Below are positions 9,499 to 18,516 of a stretch of 64,000 bases of DNA, one piece after another (within the stretch, counting starts at the first letter, position 1; each line of letters starts with the position of its first letter). The position numbers and the translations under genes are program-made. Under the pieces are notes generated by a model. That model searched no databases, was not told where the DNA came from, and saw only the letters and a program-made list of their open reading frames with translations. Source of the stretch: CAZOOW01 sp964581535 (GTDB taxonomy: Bacteria; Patescibacteriota; Saccharimonadia; Saccharimonadales; Saccharimonadaceae); NCBI GenBank assembly GCA_964581535.1, contig CAZOOW010000005.1, positions 1 through 64,000 on the forward strand. The letters are read 5' to 3'.

Positions 9499-10237
9499 AC
9501 CGGTGCGAGATTTTCAACGCAATGTAACAATTTATTTTACGGATGTTTCGGACGGGAGTGTGTCGGCTGGAGCGGGAAGCCCTCCATCGCAGCAGCATAT
9601 CGAAAATGCTATGTTGTTCTTTGAAAAACACAGCCTACTATATGAAAAACGGACCAGTTTTTATGGTACCTACGGCCCAGAGCATAGCTATACTGACATA
9701 GTTAGGGCAGATGAAAGCCTCCAAGGAAAACGTTTTACGGCTGATGCGGTCTTTACGACGAATATCAACCAACCAATCACACTTACTGTGGCGGATTGCG
9801 TCGCGACGGTAATATATGACCCTATCACGAACATGCTAGGAGTCCTGCATCTCGGAAGGCATGCCTCTGTCGCTGGTCTGATAGAAGATTTCGTGATACG
9901 AGTCGCAGACGAGCTGGGTAGTGACCCCCGAAACTGGCATGTCTGGATGAGTCCCAGTATTCAAAAAGATTCAAATATCATGGAGTATTTTGACCCTCCT
10001 CGCACAGAAGAATGGACGGATTGGCAGTATCGCGACAGTAATGATCAGCTGCACGTCGATATACCAGGTCATAACCAGGCTCGTTTCGAGCGGGCTGGCG
10101 TCAAGCGGGAAAATATCTACGTCAGCCCTGTCGATACGTATACTGAGGAGCAATATTACTCGCATCGTGCTGCAACCGAACTGAACCGCCCCGATCGTCA
10201 AGGACGGATGATGGTCGTTGCGCTCATGACTGAATAG
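9488..10237 (+). CDS. pgeF: Laccase-domain (YfiH/PgeF-type) multicopper purine-nucleoside enzyme
   Basis: Divergent member of the family once called polyphenol oxidase YfiH, now linked to purine nucleoside phosphorolysis/deamination and peptidoglycan editing. Recognisable landmarks in the 249-residue protein are TADAVFTTN...TVADC (the metal-binding Cys region, about residue 100), GVLHLGRHAS in place of the usual HAGWRG, and a C-terminal DTYTEEQYYSHR...RQGRMM in place of CT...FSYRR..GRQ. The usual third-motif Cys is replaced by Thr, so activity may differ. The gene overlaps the end of rsmA by 11 nt and lies between rsmA and metG. The family assignment rests on motif order, not on high identity. 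Confidence 0.7.
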   Translation: MKYKPVRDFQRNVTIYFTDVSDGSVSAGAGSPPSQQHIENAMLFFEKHSLLYEKRTSFYGTYGPEHSYTDIVRADESLQGKRFTADAVFTTNINQPITLTVADCVATVIYDPITNMLGVLHLGRHASVAGLIEDFVIRVADELGSDPRNWHVWMSPSIQKDSNIMEYFDPPRTEEWTDWQYRDSNDQLHVDIPGHNQARFERAGVKRENIYVSPVDTYTEEQYYSHRAATELNRPDRQGRMMVVALMTE

Positions 10238-10245
10238 TCTACCTC

Positions 10246-10254
10246 TGATATACT
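10246..10254 (+). promoter_or_regulatory. Extended -10 box of metG
   Basis: TG-A-TATACT ends 7 nt before the metG ATG. There is no room for a leader with a Shine-Dalgarno sequence, so translation should start on a leaderless mRNA. Confidence 0.6.
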
Positions 10255-10261
10255 TAAGCGG

Positions 10262-11743
10262 ATGAGTAAACAAAACCTCTACGTTACAACTGCTATTCCG
10301 TATGTCAACGCCAAACCTCATATTGGCAATGCTATGGATTATCTCCTGGCGGATATTTGGGCACGCTACCAGAAACGACAGGGTAAAACGGTTCGATTTC
10401 AAGTGGGAACGGACGAGCACGGTAATAAAATTGCCGCGAAAGCCCAGGAAGCCAACCTATCTCCCAAAGAGTACGTTGATAGTATGTTCGGTAACTTCAA
10501 AGCGCTTATGGGTGCGGTTGGTGCCGACTATACCGATTTTGTTCGTACAACAGACATTCACCACGAAGCGGCCGTACAGTTTATCTGGGAGCGTATCCGT
10601 CCATATACTTACAAAAGTTCGTATGAAGGCTGGTACTGTACCGGTTGCGAGGCATTTTACACGGATAAAGAGGCATCGGACAACAACGGCGTATGCCCTA
10701 ACCATCAAAAACCATTCGAACGCATCGCCGAAGAAAACTATTTTTTGAAACTTAGTGAATTCGCACCCAAAATCCGCGAAGCGCTCGATACTCGTAAATT
10801 CGATATCGTTCCCGAGTTTAGGAAAAAAGAGTTCATTGCGCTCCTCGACAGCGGTCTCCGTGACGTCAGCATATCGCGCCCCAAAAAGACCCTCAGCTGG
10901 GGAGTACCCGTGCCTTTTGATCCTGAGCAGGTAACGTATGTTTGGCTGGACGCGCTGTCGAATTATATTACGGTACTTGGCTTCCCCGACAACGCCGAAT
11001 GGCAGGAGTTTTGGCCCGCGGACGTTCAGGTTATCGGTAAAGATATCATGCGGTTCCACGCGGCCATCTGGCCGGCAATGCTCATGGCGCTCGATTTGCC
11101 ATTGCCGAAGAAACTTCTCGTGCATGGTTTTGTAAATGTCGGCGGCTCAAAAATGAGCAAGACAGTCGGCAATGTAGTTGATCCGATGGAAATCATCAGC
11201 GGCTACGGTGTTGATGCGTTCCGTTACTATTTCTCCCGACATATCCCAACACTTGATGACGGTGACTTTACGTGGGAAAAGTTTGAAACCGCCTACAATA
11301 ATGAGCTGGCCAACGAACTAGGGAACCTTGTTTCGCGCGTTGCAAAAATGGTGCTGAACTATCAGGCGGGTGTAGTTGGTGATGCTATAAAGGCTGAACA
11401 CGATGCGCAGGCGTATCATGATGCAATGGCAGGTTTCGAGTTCAACAAAGCGATGGACGCTACCTGGCAGATGGTGCGCACTCTGAACCAGTACATTGAA
11501 ACTGTTAAGCCCTGGGAAGTTGCTAAAAAGCTTCAAACGGACGCAGATGCCGAGGGGCATTTAGCAGAAATACTAGGCTATTGCGTCGGCTCTCTCGAGC
11601 AGATTGCCCAGCTGCTCTGGCCATTTCTGCCCACGACTTCGGAAATTATCACGAAAACATTTGAAGGTGGTGTCGTTCGTGATACTGGAGGTATCATGTT
11701 CCCCAAGCTCTATAACCACACTGCACAGAAATCTGCATCTTAA
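10262..11743 (+). CDS. metG: Methionyl-tRNA synthetase
   Basis: Class Ia synthetase charging tRNA-Met. The 493-residue protein has TAIPYVNAKPHIGNAMD (the HIGH-type motif HIGN, about residue 20), a zinc-knuckle region CTGCEAFYTDKE...CPNHQK with one Cys replaced by His, WLDALSNYITVLG, and the KMSKS-type motif GSKMSKTVGNVV near residue 300. It lacks the C-terminal EMAP/dimerisation extension of E. coli MetG, as in many short bacterial forms. tatD follows after 4 nt. Confidence 0.96.
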   Translation: MSKQNLYVTTAIPYVNAKPHIGNAMDYLLADIWARYQKRQGKTVRFQVGTDEHGNKIAAKAQEANLSPKEYVDSMFGNFKALMGAVGADYTDFVRTTDIHHEAAVQFIWERIRPYTYKSSYEGWYCTGCEAFYTDKEASDNNGVCPNHQKPFERIAEENYFLKLSEFAPKIREALDTRKFDIVPEFRKKEFIALLDSGLRDVSISRPKKTLSWGVPVPFDPEQVTYVWLDALSNYITVLGFPDNAEWQEFWPADVQVIGKDIMRFHAAIWPAMLMALDLPLPKKLLVHGFVNVGGSKMSKTVGNVVDPMEIISGYGVDAFRYYFSRHIPTLDDGDFTWEKFETAYNNELANELGNLVSRVAKMVLNYQAGVVGDAIKAEHDAQAYHDAMAGFEFNKAMDATWQMVRTLNQYIETVKPWEVAKKLQTDADAEGHLAEILGYCVGSLEQIAQLLWPFLPTTSEIITKTFEGGVVRDTGGIMFPKLYNHTAQKSAS

Positions 11744-11747
11744 GACC

Positions 11748-12569
11748 ATGACCTTCACTGATACCCATTGCCATATTCATGAATCTAGTTACAAGCAAGC
11801 TCAGCTCGCTTGGCGAAGAGCGACTGATGCAGGCGTCAACCGGCTTATTTGCGTCGGAACTGATGAGACCACGAGTGCCGAGGCGGTTAAATTCGTTCGA
11901 AAACGGGAAAATACTTGGGCGACGGTAGGGCTACATCCTCATGATGCGACCAACGGAGCTTCGGCGATAGACAATCTTCGGGTACTATTAGAAAAGGATA
12001 AAGCAGATAAAATTAGCAAAAACGTACACGTAGGGAAAATTGTTGCCATAGGTGAGTGCGGGCTGGATTATTTTTATAACAACAGTCCACGTGAGCAACA
12101 GATTGCTATGTTTGAGCCCCAACTGCAACTTGCACTCGACTACGATTTGCCGGTTAGTTTTCATGTCCGAGATGCCAAGATCACAGAAAGTGGCAGCGTA
12201 TGGGATGATTTTTGGCCGATTTTTGATAGTTTTAAAGGCCTCAGGGGCGTATTACACAGCTTTACAGACAATATGTCAAATATGGGGAAGGGTCTCGCCA
12301 GAGGGCTTTATATAGGCGTAAACGGGATATCCACGTTTACAAAAGACGAAAGCCAGGTGGAAATGTTCCGCGCTATCCCTGTTGATAGGCTACTTTTTGA
12401 AACGGATGCGCCTTTCTTGACACCTCATCCTCATCGTGGTAAAGTCAACGAGCCAGCATTCATAACGCATGTAGCGCAACACGTAGCGAATCTCCGGTCC
12501 ATCAGTCTTGAGGAGCTCTCGCGCGCTACAGAGCGGAACGCGACACATCTCTTTTTCAAAAACACATAG
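11748..12569 (+). CDS. tatD: TatD family metal-dependent deoxyribonuclease
   Basis: Magnesium-dependent 3'-5' DNase of the amidohydrolase fold. The start is placed at ATG 11748, 4 nt after the metG stop, because the conserved FTDTHCHIHE motif begins right there; a longer frame reaching into metG is an artefact. Other motifs in the 273-residue protein are VGLHPHD, IGECGLDYF (metal-binding Glu), PVSFHVRDA, LHSFTDN and LLFETDAPFLTP (catalytic Asp). The family is usually 255-265 residues long. metG-tatD pairing is common in bacteria. Confidence 0.93.
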   Translation: MTFTDTHCHIHESSYKQAQLAWRRATDAGVNRLICVGTDETTSAEAVKFVRKRENTWATVGLHPHDATNGASAIDNLRVLLEKDKADKISKNVHVGKIVAIGECGLDYFYNNSPREQQIAMFEPQLQLALDYDLPVSFHVRDAKITESGSVWDDFWPIFDSFKGLRGVLHSFTDNMSNMGKGLARGLYIGVNGISTFTKDESQVEMFRAIPVDRLLFETDAPFLTPHPHRGKVNEPAFITHVAQHVANLRSISLEELSRATERNATHLFFKNT

Positions 12570-12622
12570 CGCAAACCGCAAAAATTTATAAATTTCAATG
12601 AGGGTTGAAAGGTTATTTGCCT

Positions 12623-12994
12623 ATGCCGCTGGAAACTCCAGTAACGCCTGTCAACGGACAGGAATCCCAAGACATGACAAATGTAATAGACGCACGGCGG
12701 GTGCAGCCGGGTGAGTATTTTCACCATATCCGTGAAGGTTTTCGCACCGAAGCCGAAATAGCTCGAGAACTTGATGGAGTTATAGAGCTATACGGGGAGG
12801 ACGCTCATGCGCCGTCGTATTTAGATAGGGACGCCCAACCTAAAGAGACAATACGAGCGGAGTTGGGGGGGTTATCTACATCTGAGAGGCTAAAAGTTGC
12901 CTACGACTATAGAACCGATCTTGAGCATATTGGTCGTTCGCAGGACTTAGGCCGCGCTATCAGGCTCTTGAGGACGTTAGAGAGAGCTGCCTGA
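12623..12994 (+). CDS. Small hypothetical protein
   Basis: No family recognised. About 123 residues, hydrophilic and charged, with no signal peptide or membrane segment. The second half (LSTSERLKVAYDYRTDLEHI and RAIRLLRTLERAA) looks alpha-helical. ATG 12623 is preferred over the upstream TTG at 12605 because GAAAGG lies about 10 nt before it. The next small gene begins 17 nt downstream, so the two probably form a pair. Confidence 0.6.
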   Translation: MPLETPVTPVNGQESQDMTNVIDARRVQPGEYFHHIREGFRTEAEIARELDGVIELYGEDAHAPSYLDRDAQPKETIRAELGGLSTSERLKVAYDYRTDLEHIGRSQDLGRAIRLLRTLERAA

Positions 12995-13011
12995 GCTATA
13001 AGGACATAGAA

Positions 13012-13431
13012 ATGTCAGATTTGCTTGCTAGTTTCAAAAATCTCCTCATCGGAGACAACGGCCGTGCGCGAACGCGGCTTAAAAAACTGTCTGAACGACA
13101 GCTTATTGAGCTTGAGTCACAGATAGGCGGGCAGTTGTTCGGACCGGTTCCTGCTGGACATCGGCGGGAGTTCTTCTGTTTAGATGAAAAAACGTGGGTG
13201 TGGCACGAGGAGTGGACGGATGAAAAAGGCCAAAAACAGATGACGAGCACGCGCTATGAAGTTCATGAAAAGGGTATCTTGAAGGCCCAAAACGCCAAAG
13301 TATACAAGTTCCTCGAAGGTGAGGAGCTAAAAAATCTCGTACTCGCCATGGAACTCTACTACGAGGCAGTGGCGAGGGGCGTCTACCGACGTGACCCGCG
13401 AACCGGACAAAAACTGACTGATGAGAGCTAA
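13012..13431 (+). CDS. Conserved-looking small soluble protein (unknown function)
   Basis: No family named with confidence. The 139-residue protein has an N-terminal helical stretch (LLASFKNLLIGDN...LKKLSERQLIELESQIGG), then a beta-rich part with FFCLDEKTWVWHEEWTDEKG and STRYEVHEKGILKAQ, and a C-terminal helix (LKNLVLAMELYYEAVARGVY). The layout suggests a compact cytoplasmic domain. It follows another small unknown gene and precedes the cysteine desulfurase, which has its own -10 box. Confidence 0.7.
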   Translation: MSDLLASFKNLLIGDNGRARTRLKKLSERQLIELESQIGGQLFGPVPAGHRREFFCLDEKTWVWHEEWTDEKGQKQMTSTRYEVHEKGILKAQNAKVYKFLEGEELKNLVLAMELYYEAVARGVYRRDPRTGQKLTDES

Positions 13432-13451
13432 GGCGACGACTGCGCCACTAG

Positions 13452-13460
13452 TGTTATAAT
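13452..13460 (+). promoter_or_regulatory. Extended -10 box of the cysteine desulfurase gene
   Basis: TG-T-TATAAT, a perfect extended -10 element, ends 9 nt before the ATG; no Shine-Dalgarno sequence is present between them. Confidence 0.65.
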
Positions 13461-13469
13461 AAAAAGCCT

Positions 13470-14621
13470 ATGAGCCGGGAAATCTACCTCGACTATGCCG
13501 CTGCTACCCCGCTGGACAAGCGGGTGTTTTTGGCTATGGAGCCCTACCTGAGCGCGCATTTCTATAATCCCTCAAGCTCTTATAGTCCCGCCCGAGAGGT
13601 AAAAAGGGACTATGACGCGGCAAAACATTCCATAGCCCAGCTGATAGGTGCGAAGCGTGACGAGCTCATCATGACGGCCGGTGCGACAGAGTCGATAAAC
13701 CTGGCATTTCACGGCGTATTGCAACCGGATGATAATGTTGTCATTGGTGCGATTGAACATCCGTCCGTTTATGCGGTAGCGGCAGGCTATCAGTTCTCCC
13801 TCGCCAAAAGTACGACGAAGGGTGTCATAACTCCCGAGGCCGTAAGTGCGGCGGTTAAAGATACGACGAAACTGGTGAGTATTACGGCCGCGGATAGCGA
13901 AATAGGTGTCGTCCAGTCGCTCGGTGATATTGCGAGGGAGCTCGAAAAAATTCGTGATAGCCGAAGGCGGCGTGGCATCAATACACCACTTTATTTCCAT
14001 ACTGACGCATCACAAGCAGTTGGAATGATCGACCTGCATGTAGCTCGACTCGGCGTCGATATGCTGACGCTCAATGCAGCAAAATGCTACGGACCAAAAC
14101 AAGTAGGTCTGTTGTGGGTTTCCTCACGCGTCAAGATTCAACCGAGCTTTCGTGGCGGTGGGCAGGAGCGGGGGCTGCGGTCTGGAACAGAAAACGTTGC
14201 GGGAGTGATTGGGTTTTCAGTGGCTATGCGACTGGCAGTTGAAAAACGGCACACTAACGTTAAAAAGCTCCGCGAGCTACGCTTGCGGCTCCAAAATGGA
14301 CTGACAAAATCATTGCCAGACATGGTTATTAACGGGCATTCGAAAAAACATCTGCCAGGAATAATTAACATAAGTCATCCGAGCGTTGATGGTGAGCGCG
14401 TTGTTATGCATCTGGATATGAAAGGGTTGTACTGCTCGACCGGAGCAGCTTGTGCAGCGAACAAAGGAACCCGCTCCAAGGCCCTGGAAGCTATCGGACT
14501 TAGTCCCGAACTTGCGGATGGTAGCCTACGCCTTAGTTTGGGTAAATACACAACTGAAGAAGAAATCGATAGGGCAATTACCCTTATAACAGAGGCCGTT
14601 ACAGCGGAGCGGGGGCTATGA
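13470..14621 (+). CDS. Cysteine desulfurase (NifS/IscS-like, PLP-dependent)
   Basis: Removes sulfur from cysteine as a persulfide for tRNA thiolation and/or Fe-S cluster assembly. The 383-residue protein opens with YLDYAAATPLDKRV, has FHTDASQAVG (PLP-binding Asp and Gln), LNAAKCYGPKQVG containing the PLP lysine (usually SAHKFxGPKG, here NAAKC), and a catalytic Cys loop CSTGAACAA near residue 325. It is cotranscribed with a DUF218 protein and mnmA, the thiouridylase that needs its sulfur; both downstream junctions are ATGA overlaps. Supplying sulfur to MnmA is therefore the likely main role. Confidence 0.93.
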   Translation: MSREIYLDYAAATPLDKRVFLAMEPYLSAHFYNPSSSYSPAREVKRDYDAAKHSIAQLIGAKRDELIMTAGATESINLAFHGVLQPDDNVVIGAIEHPSVYAVAAGYQFSLAKSTTKGVITPEAVSAAVKDTTKLVSITAADSEIGVVQSLGDIARELEKIRDSRRRRGINTPLYFHTDASQAVGMIDLHVARLGVDMLTLNAAKCYGPKQVGLLWVSSRVKIQPSFRGGGQERGLRSGTENVAGVIGFSVAMRLAVEKRHTNVKKLRELRLRLQNGLTKSLPDMVINGHSKKHLPGIINISHPSVDGERVVMHLDMKGLYCSTGAACAANKGTRSKALEAIGLSPELADGSLRLSLGKYTTEEEIDRAITLITEAVTAERGL

Positions 14622-15232
14622 AACAACTTCTTGTATCAATCCTGCTATTGTTTTTGGCTGTTATGTTTTTAGTGCCCTGGTATTTGGGGCCAGATGATCT
14701 AAAGTCGTGCAAAACGCCCGAGCCTGCTGGTACCTGCGGGGCGGTCGATGCCATTATTGTCGTGAGCGGCGGTGATACAAACGCCCGAACGGATGAGGCG
14801 ATAAAAATATACAACCAGGGCTGGTCTAATCTATTGATTGTTTCTGGAGCTGCAGCAGATAGTACTGGGCCTTCGAACGCCTCTATGATGGCAAAGCGTG
14901 CAGAAGCAGCCGGCGTACCGTATCATCGAATCATAACTGAAGAGTTCGCGCGTGATACTAAGGAAAATGCTGAAAATACCGCAAAATTTATCGAAGGGCT
15001 AGGGCTTAATAAGGTTATCATCGTAACCTCCGCCTATCACCAGCGTAGAGCGACGCTGGAGTTTGGCTCGATTCTTGGACAGAACGTAACAGTTTTAAGT
15101 CATCCTGTGCAAAGTGATAAGCAGTGGAGTGGGCTATGGTGGTGGACGACGCCATCAGGTTGGTGGCTTGCGATCGGAGAGCTTTTGAAAATAATGGCAT
15201 TTTATAGCGCTGAAGGTGTACGAAAGCTATGA
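14618..15232 (+). CDS. YdcF/SanA-like DUF218 membrane protein
   Basis: 204 residues with an N-terminal membrane anchor (LLVSILLLFLAVMFLVPWYL, residues 3-22) and a DUF218 domain on the outer side of the membrane. Domain landmarks are AIIVVSGGDTNARTDEAIKIY, LLIVSGAA, EFARDTKENAENTAKFI and KVIIVTSAYHQRRATLEF. Relatives (SanA, ElyC, YdcF) affect envelope integrity, but their chemistry is poorly defined. It is translationally coupled on both sides (ATGA overlaps with the desulfurase and mnmA), an unexpected place for an envelope protein. Confidence 0.85.
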   Translation: MKQLLVSILLLFLAVMFLVPWYLGPDDLKSCKTPEPAGTCGAVDAIIVVSGGDTNARTDEAIKIYNQGWSNLLIVSGAAADSTGPSNASMMAKRAEAAGVPYHRIITEEFARDTKENAENTAKFIEGLGLNKVIIVTSAYHQRRATLEFGSILGQNVTVLSHPVQSDKQWSGLWWWTTPSGWWLAIGELLKIMAFYSAEGVRKL

Positions 15233-16281
15233 GTCGGCGCGTGTATGTCGGTATGAGCGGCGGCGTAGACAGTTCACTATGCGCAGCACTACTTGTTGAG
15301 CAGGGATATGAGGTTGTCGGCGTGTATATGAAAAACTGGACAGAGGATTTGCCCGGAATGCTCTGTCCTTGGGCTGAAGATTTGGCGGACGCGAAACGCG
15401 TCGCCGTCAAGCTAGGAATCCCCCTGAGAGTCTTCGATTTTCAAAAGGAGTACAAACGTTCTGTTGTCGACTACATGATTGCAGAATACGAAAAAGGTAG
15501 GACGCCAAACCCAGACATCATGTGCAATCAGGAGGTGAAATTTAAACTGTTTCTAGATGCTGCTCTTCGGGACGGAGCAGATCTGATTGCTACCGGCCAC
15601 TATGCAAGAACGAGCGATGGGAAACTTCTTATGGCGGCCGATACAGAAAAAGATCAGACGTATTTTCTTTATCGGATTACGAAACAAGCGCTGGAAAAAA
15701 CTCTTTTTCCGCTAGGCGATTATAAAAAATCAGAAGTCAGAAAATTGGCAGCAGAGCGGGGGCTATCGACCGCTGAAAAACCTGACAGCCAAGGCATATG
15801 CTTCGTCGGGTCGGTCGGCATACGGGACTTTTTGGATAGCTATGTGCAAACAAGCCCGGGTAATATTATCGACAAAGACAGCGGGAAGATTATCGGCAGG
15901 CATGATGGCGCAATCTACTACACGCTTGGTCAGCGCCATGGTTTGAGCGTGGGAGGTGGATTACCATACTACGTCGTCGGGAAAGATATGGGAAAGAATG
16001 AAGTGTATGTTAGCCGTAATCTTAATGACGAATCGATGTGGCGCGAAAAATTCTATCTTGACGAGATTCACTGGATCAGTGTGCCTCCGGAGGACGGTGA
16101 GCCCTTACGAGCACGACTTCGCCACCGTGGAAAACTATTACCTGCGAAACTTAACGGCGACGAGCTCCTCCTAGAGGAGCCAGAGCGCGCTGCAACGCCC
16201 GGACAATCCGTCGTTCTCTATCGGGGGGGCGAAGTTCTTGGGGGCGGATTTATCGCTGACCCTGTTATAGTGAAGGCATAA
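15229..16281 (+). CDS. mnmA: tRNA-specific 2-thiouridylase
   Basis: Puts sulfur on U34 of tRNA-Lys, -Glu and -Gln. The 350-residue protein has the PP-loop GMSGGVDSS (residues 6-14), the first catalytic Cys in PNPDIMCNQEVKF (about residue 100), the second in SQGICFVG (about residue 197), and the C-terminal beta-barrel (HYTLGQRHG-like YYTLGQRHGL through GGGFI). It overlaps the DUF218 gene by 4 nt in the sulfur-transfer operon that begins with the cysteine desulfurase, suggesting direct sulfur delivery without a Tus relay, though Tus genes elsewhere cannot be excluded. Confidence 0.96.
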   Translation: MSRRVYVGMSGGVDSSLCAALLVEQGYEVVGVYMKNWTEDLPGMLCPWAEDLADAKRVAVKLGIPLRVFDFQKEYKRSVVDYMIAEYEKGRTPNPDIMCNQEVKFKLFLDAALRDGADLIATGHYARTSDGKLLMAADTEKDQTYFLYRITKQALEKTLFPLGDYKKSEVRKLAAERGLSTAEKPDSQGICFVGSVGIRDFLDSYVQTSPGNIIDKDSGKIIGRHDGAIYYTLGQRHGLSVGGGLPYYVVGKDMGKNEVYVSRNLNDESMWREKFYLDEIHWISVPPEDGEPLRARLRHRGKLLPAKLNGDELLLEEPERAATPGQSVVLYRGGEVLGGGFIADPVIVKA

Positions 16282-16296
16282 GACTGGAGGTGAGTT

Positions 16297-16506
16297 ATGG
16301 CAAAGAAATCGAACAAACTGCAGGATATTAAAGACCAAATAGATAAAACTGAGGCGCAAGCTGATGAGCTGCTTAAGCAAGCAGAAATGATAACGAAAAT
16401 GATTCCTGGTGATGCGGATGACAAATTGCTGCAAAATATTAAGAAGCAAGTTGATACAGTCACCGAAAAATACGACCAACTAAAGAAGAATCTACCCGGC
16501 AGCTAA
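16297..16506 (+). CDS. Short coiled-coil protein
   Basis: 69 residues, no family recognised. The charged heptad-like sequence from residue 8 to 60 (IKDQIDKTEAQADELLKQAE and KKQVDTVTEKYDQLKKNLPG) predicts a helical hairpin or coiled coil. There is no membrane segment. The ATG is preceded by GGAGGTGA at good spacing, one of the strongest Shine-Dalgarno sites in the window, which supports real translation. It lies 15 nt after mnmA. Confidence 0.65.
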   Translation: MAKKSNKLQDIKDQIDKTEAQADELLKQAEMITKMIPGDADDKLLQNIKKQVDTVTEKYDQLKKNLPGS

Positions 16507-16527
16507 ACAGCTATTTCCTGAGTATTT

Positions 16528-16536
16528 TGCTATACT
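16528..16536 (+). promoter_or_regulatory. Extended -10 box of alaS
   Basis: TG-C-TATACT ends 9 nt before the alaS ATG; no Shine-Dalgarno sequence lies between. Confidence 0.6.
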
Positions 16537-16545
16537 ATACCACTG

Positions 16546-18486
16546 ATGAATGCTCAAGAAATCCGCAATGCCTATCTGAAATATTTTGAAGACCGTCGAC
16601 ATGTCGTCATAAAACGCGCCCCATTAGTGCTGAGTGATGATCCAACGACACTTTTTACCGGCTCAGGCATGCAGCCGATGATTGAATATTTGCTCGGCAC
16701 GCCGCATCCCGAAGGCAGGCGTATCGTCGACAGTCAAACGTGTCTGCGTGCACAGGACATCGATGACATTGGCGACAATCGCCACACCACATTTTTCGAG
16801 ATGCTTGGCAACTGGAGCATGGGTGACTATTTCAAACAGCAACAACTCGAGTGGATATACGATTTCTTAAAAAATGTCGTGGGATTAGATATGAATAAAG
16901 TGTTTGTCACCTGTTTTATAGGCGATGAACGTTATGGAATCCCGAAAGATACCGAGGCGGCGGACATCTGGAAACGACTTTATGAAAAAGATGGCATGTC
17001 ATCCCAAGATGTTGAAATCGGAAGCGAGGAAAACGGATACGAACGAGGAATTCGTGAAGGCGAGCGAATATTTTACTATGACGGCAGCAAAAACTGGTGG
17101 AGTCGGAATGGATCGCCGGAATATACGCCCATCGGTGACCCTTGCGGTCCGGACAGTGAGATGTTCTACGACTTTGGCACGGAACACGACAACTCATATG
17201 GTGAGCACTGTCATCCTAACTGTGATTGTGGTCGGTTTATGGAAATCGGTAACAACGTCTTTATGGCATATAAAAAGGTCGGTGATGGACAGTTCGAAGA
17301 GCTGGAGCAGAAAAACGTCGATCACGGCTCAGGGCTGGAAAGAATCGCTGCCGCAAAGTTAAATGAGCCTGATGTGTTTAAGATCAGCGTATTATGGCCC
17401 ATCATCGAAAAACTACAGACCATCAGTAAAAAATCCTACGAAGAATACACGGCCAGCATGCGCGTTATTGCCGATCACCTGCGGGCTGCAACGTTCCTGG
17501 CTGTTGATGGCTGCGTGCCGAGCAACAAAGAACAAGGCTATGTTATGCGCAAGCTAGTCCGGCGCGCCATGGTCAAAGCCTTCGACTTGGGTGTTGAGCA
17601 GAATTTCATGCAGGAGATTGTTCCGGTCATCGCCGATCTGTATCACGATGATTTTCCAGAAGTAGCAGAAAAACGTGAAGAGATTGTCGCTGTCCTCATC
17701 AAAGAGGAAAAGGCATTCCGTCAGACGCTACGTAAGGGTCTTAAGCAACTAGCGATGATGAATCCTCTTGCAGAGACTACAGAGGTAAATGGTGTCGTTG
17801 TTGAGCAGAAACGCCAAAGCGATACGATTTATTTGACGGGAGAAAATATCTTCACACTGTATGACACATACGGTTTCCCCGTTGAGTTGAGTGTTGAAGA
17901 GGCGATGAAGCAAAATATCAAACTGTCGCCTGACTGGAAGAAAGAATTTGACGCCAAGATGGATGAACAGCGACAGCGGAGCCAAACTGCAGCAAAAGGT
18001 ACATTTAAAGGCGGACTGAGTGGACATGATGACATCCACAAAAAATACCACACGGCGACACATCTGATGTATAAGGCCCTCCGCCTGGTTCTCGGCGATC
18101 ACGTTATTCAGCATGGAAGCAATATCACCGATGAACGGCTGCGTTTTGATTTCTCGCATCCTGAAAAAGTCACACGCGAGCAGCTTGACGAGGTTGAACG
18201 TATCGTTAACGAAAAGATTGAGGATGATTTGCAGGTTTCATGGAAAGAATACCCTACTGCCGAGGCGCAAAGTATGGGTGCGATGGGCGCGTTCGGCGAC
18301 CGCTACGGTGAGACAGTGAAGGTCTATGAGATGGGTGAAGGTGACAACCAGTTCAGCTTCGAAATCTGCGGCGGCCCGCACGTCGAACATACTGGACAGT
18401 TAGCGGAAAATGGCAAACGCTTCGTTATCACCAAAGAAGAATCCAGCTCCGCCGGTATCCGCCGCATCAAAGCAGTTTTACGGTAG
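16546..18486 (+). CDS. alaS: Alanyl-tRNA synthetase, short form lacking C-Ala domain
   Basis: Charges tRNA-Ala and clears mischarged Ser/Gly. The 646-residue protein has the class II catalytic core (FTGSGMQPM, RHTTFFEMLGNWS), the conserved recognition region, and the editing domain with HTATH near residue 503 and CGGPH near residue 607, which provide the four zinc/editing ligands. It stops right after the editing domain (SSSAGIRRIKAVLR), whereas typical bacterial AlaRS (about 875 residues) continue with a coiled coil and the DHHA1/C-Ala domain used for dimerisation and tRNA elbow binding. The stop is followed by the ftsA-like gene's promoter, so nothing suggests a frameshifted remnant. Confidence 0.95.
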   Translation: MNAQEIRNAYLKYFEDRRHVVIKRAPLVLSDDPTTLFTGSGMQPMIEYLLGTPHPEGRRIVDSQTCLRAQDIDDIGDNRHTTFFEMLGNWSMGDYFKQQQLEWIYDFLKNVVGLDMNKVFVTCFIGDERYGIPKDTEAADIWKRLYEKDGMSSQDVEIGSEENGYERGIREGERIFYYDGSKNWWSRNGSPEYTPIGDPCGPDSEMFYDFGTEHDNSYGEHCHPNCDCGRFMEIGNNVFMAYKKVGDGQFEELEQKNVDHGSGLERIAAAKLNEPDVFKISVLWPIIEKLQTISKKSYEEYTASMRVIADHLRAATFLAVDGCVPSNKEQGYVMRKLVRRAMVKAFDLGVEQNFMQEIVPVIADLYHDDFPEVAEKREEIVAVLIKEEKAFRQTLRKGLKQLAMMNPLAETTEVNGVVVEQKRQSDTIYLTGENIFTLYDTYGFPVELSVEEAMKQNIKLSPDWKKEFDAKMDEQRQRSQTAAKGTFKGGLSGHDDIHKKYHTATHLMYKALRLVLGDHVIQHGSNITDERLRFDFSHPEKVTREQLDEVERIVNEKIEDDLQVSWKEYPTAEAQSMGAMGAFGDRYGETVKVYEMGEGDNQFSFEICGGPHVEHTGQLAENGKRFVITKEESSSAGIRRIKAVLR

Positions 18487-18516
18487 TGTATTTTGCGCCA
18501 TAAGCGGTTTGCGTAG

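Noticed and set aside
11604..11747. N-terminal extension of TatD into metG
   Set aside because: The conserved TatD sequence begins at ATG 11748, 4 nt after the metG stop; the extension is out-of-frame metG coding sequence.
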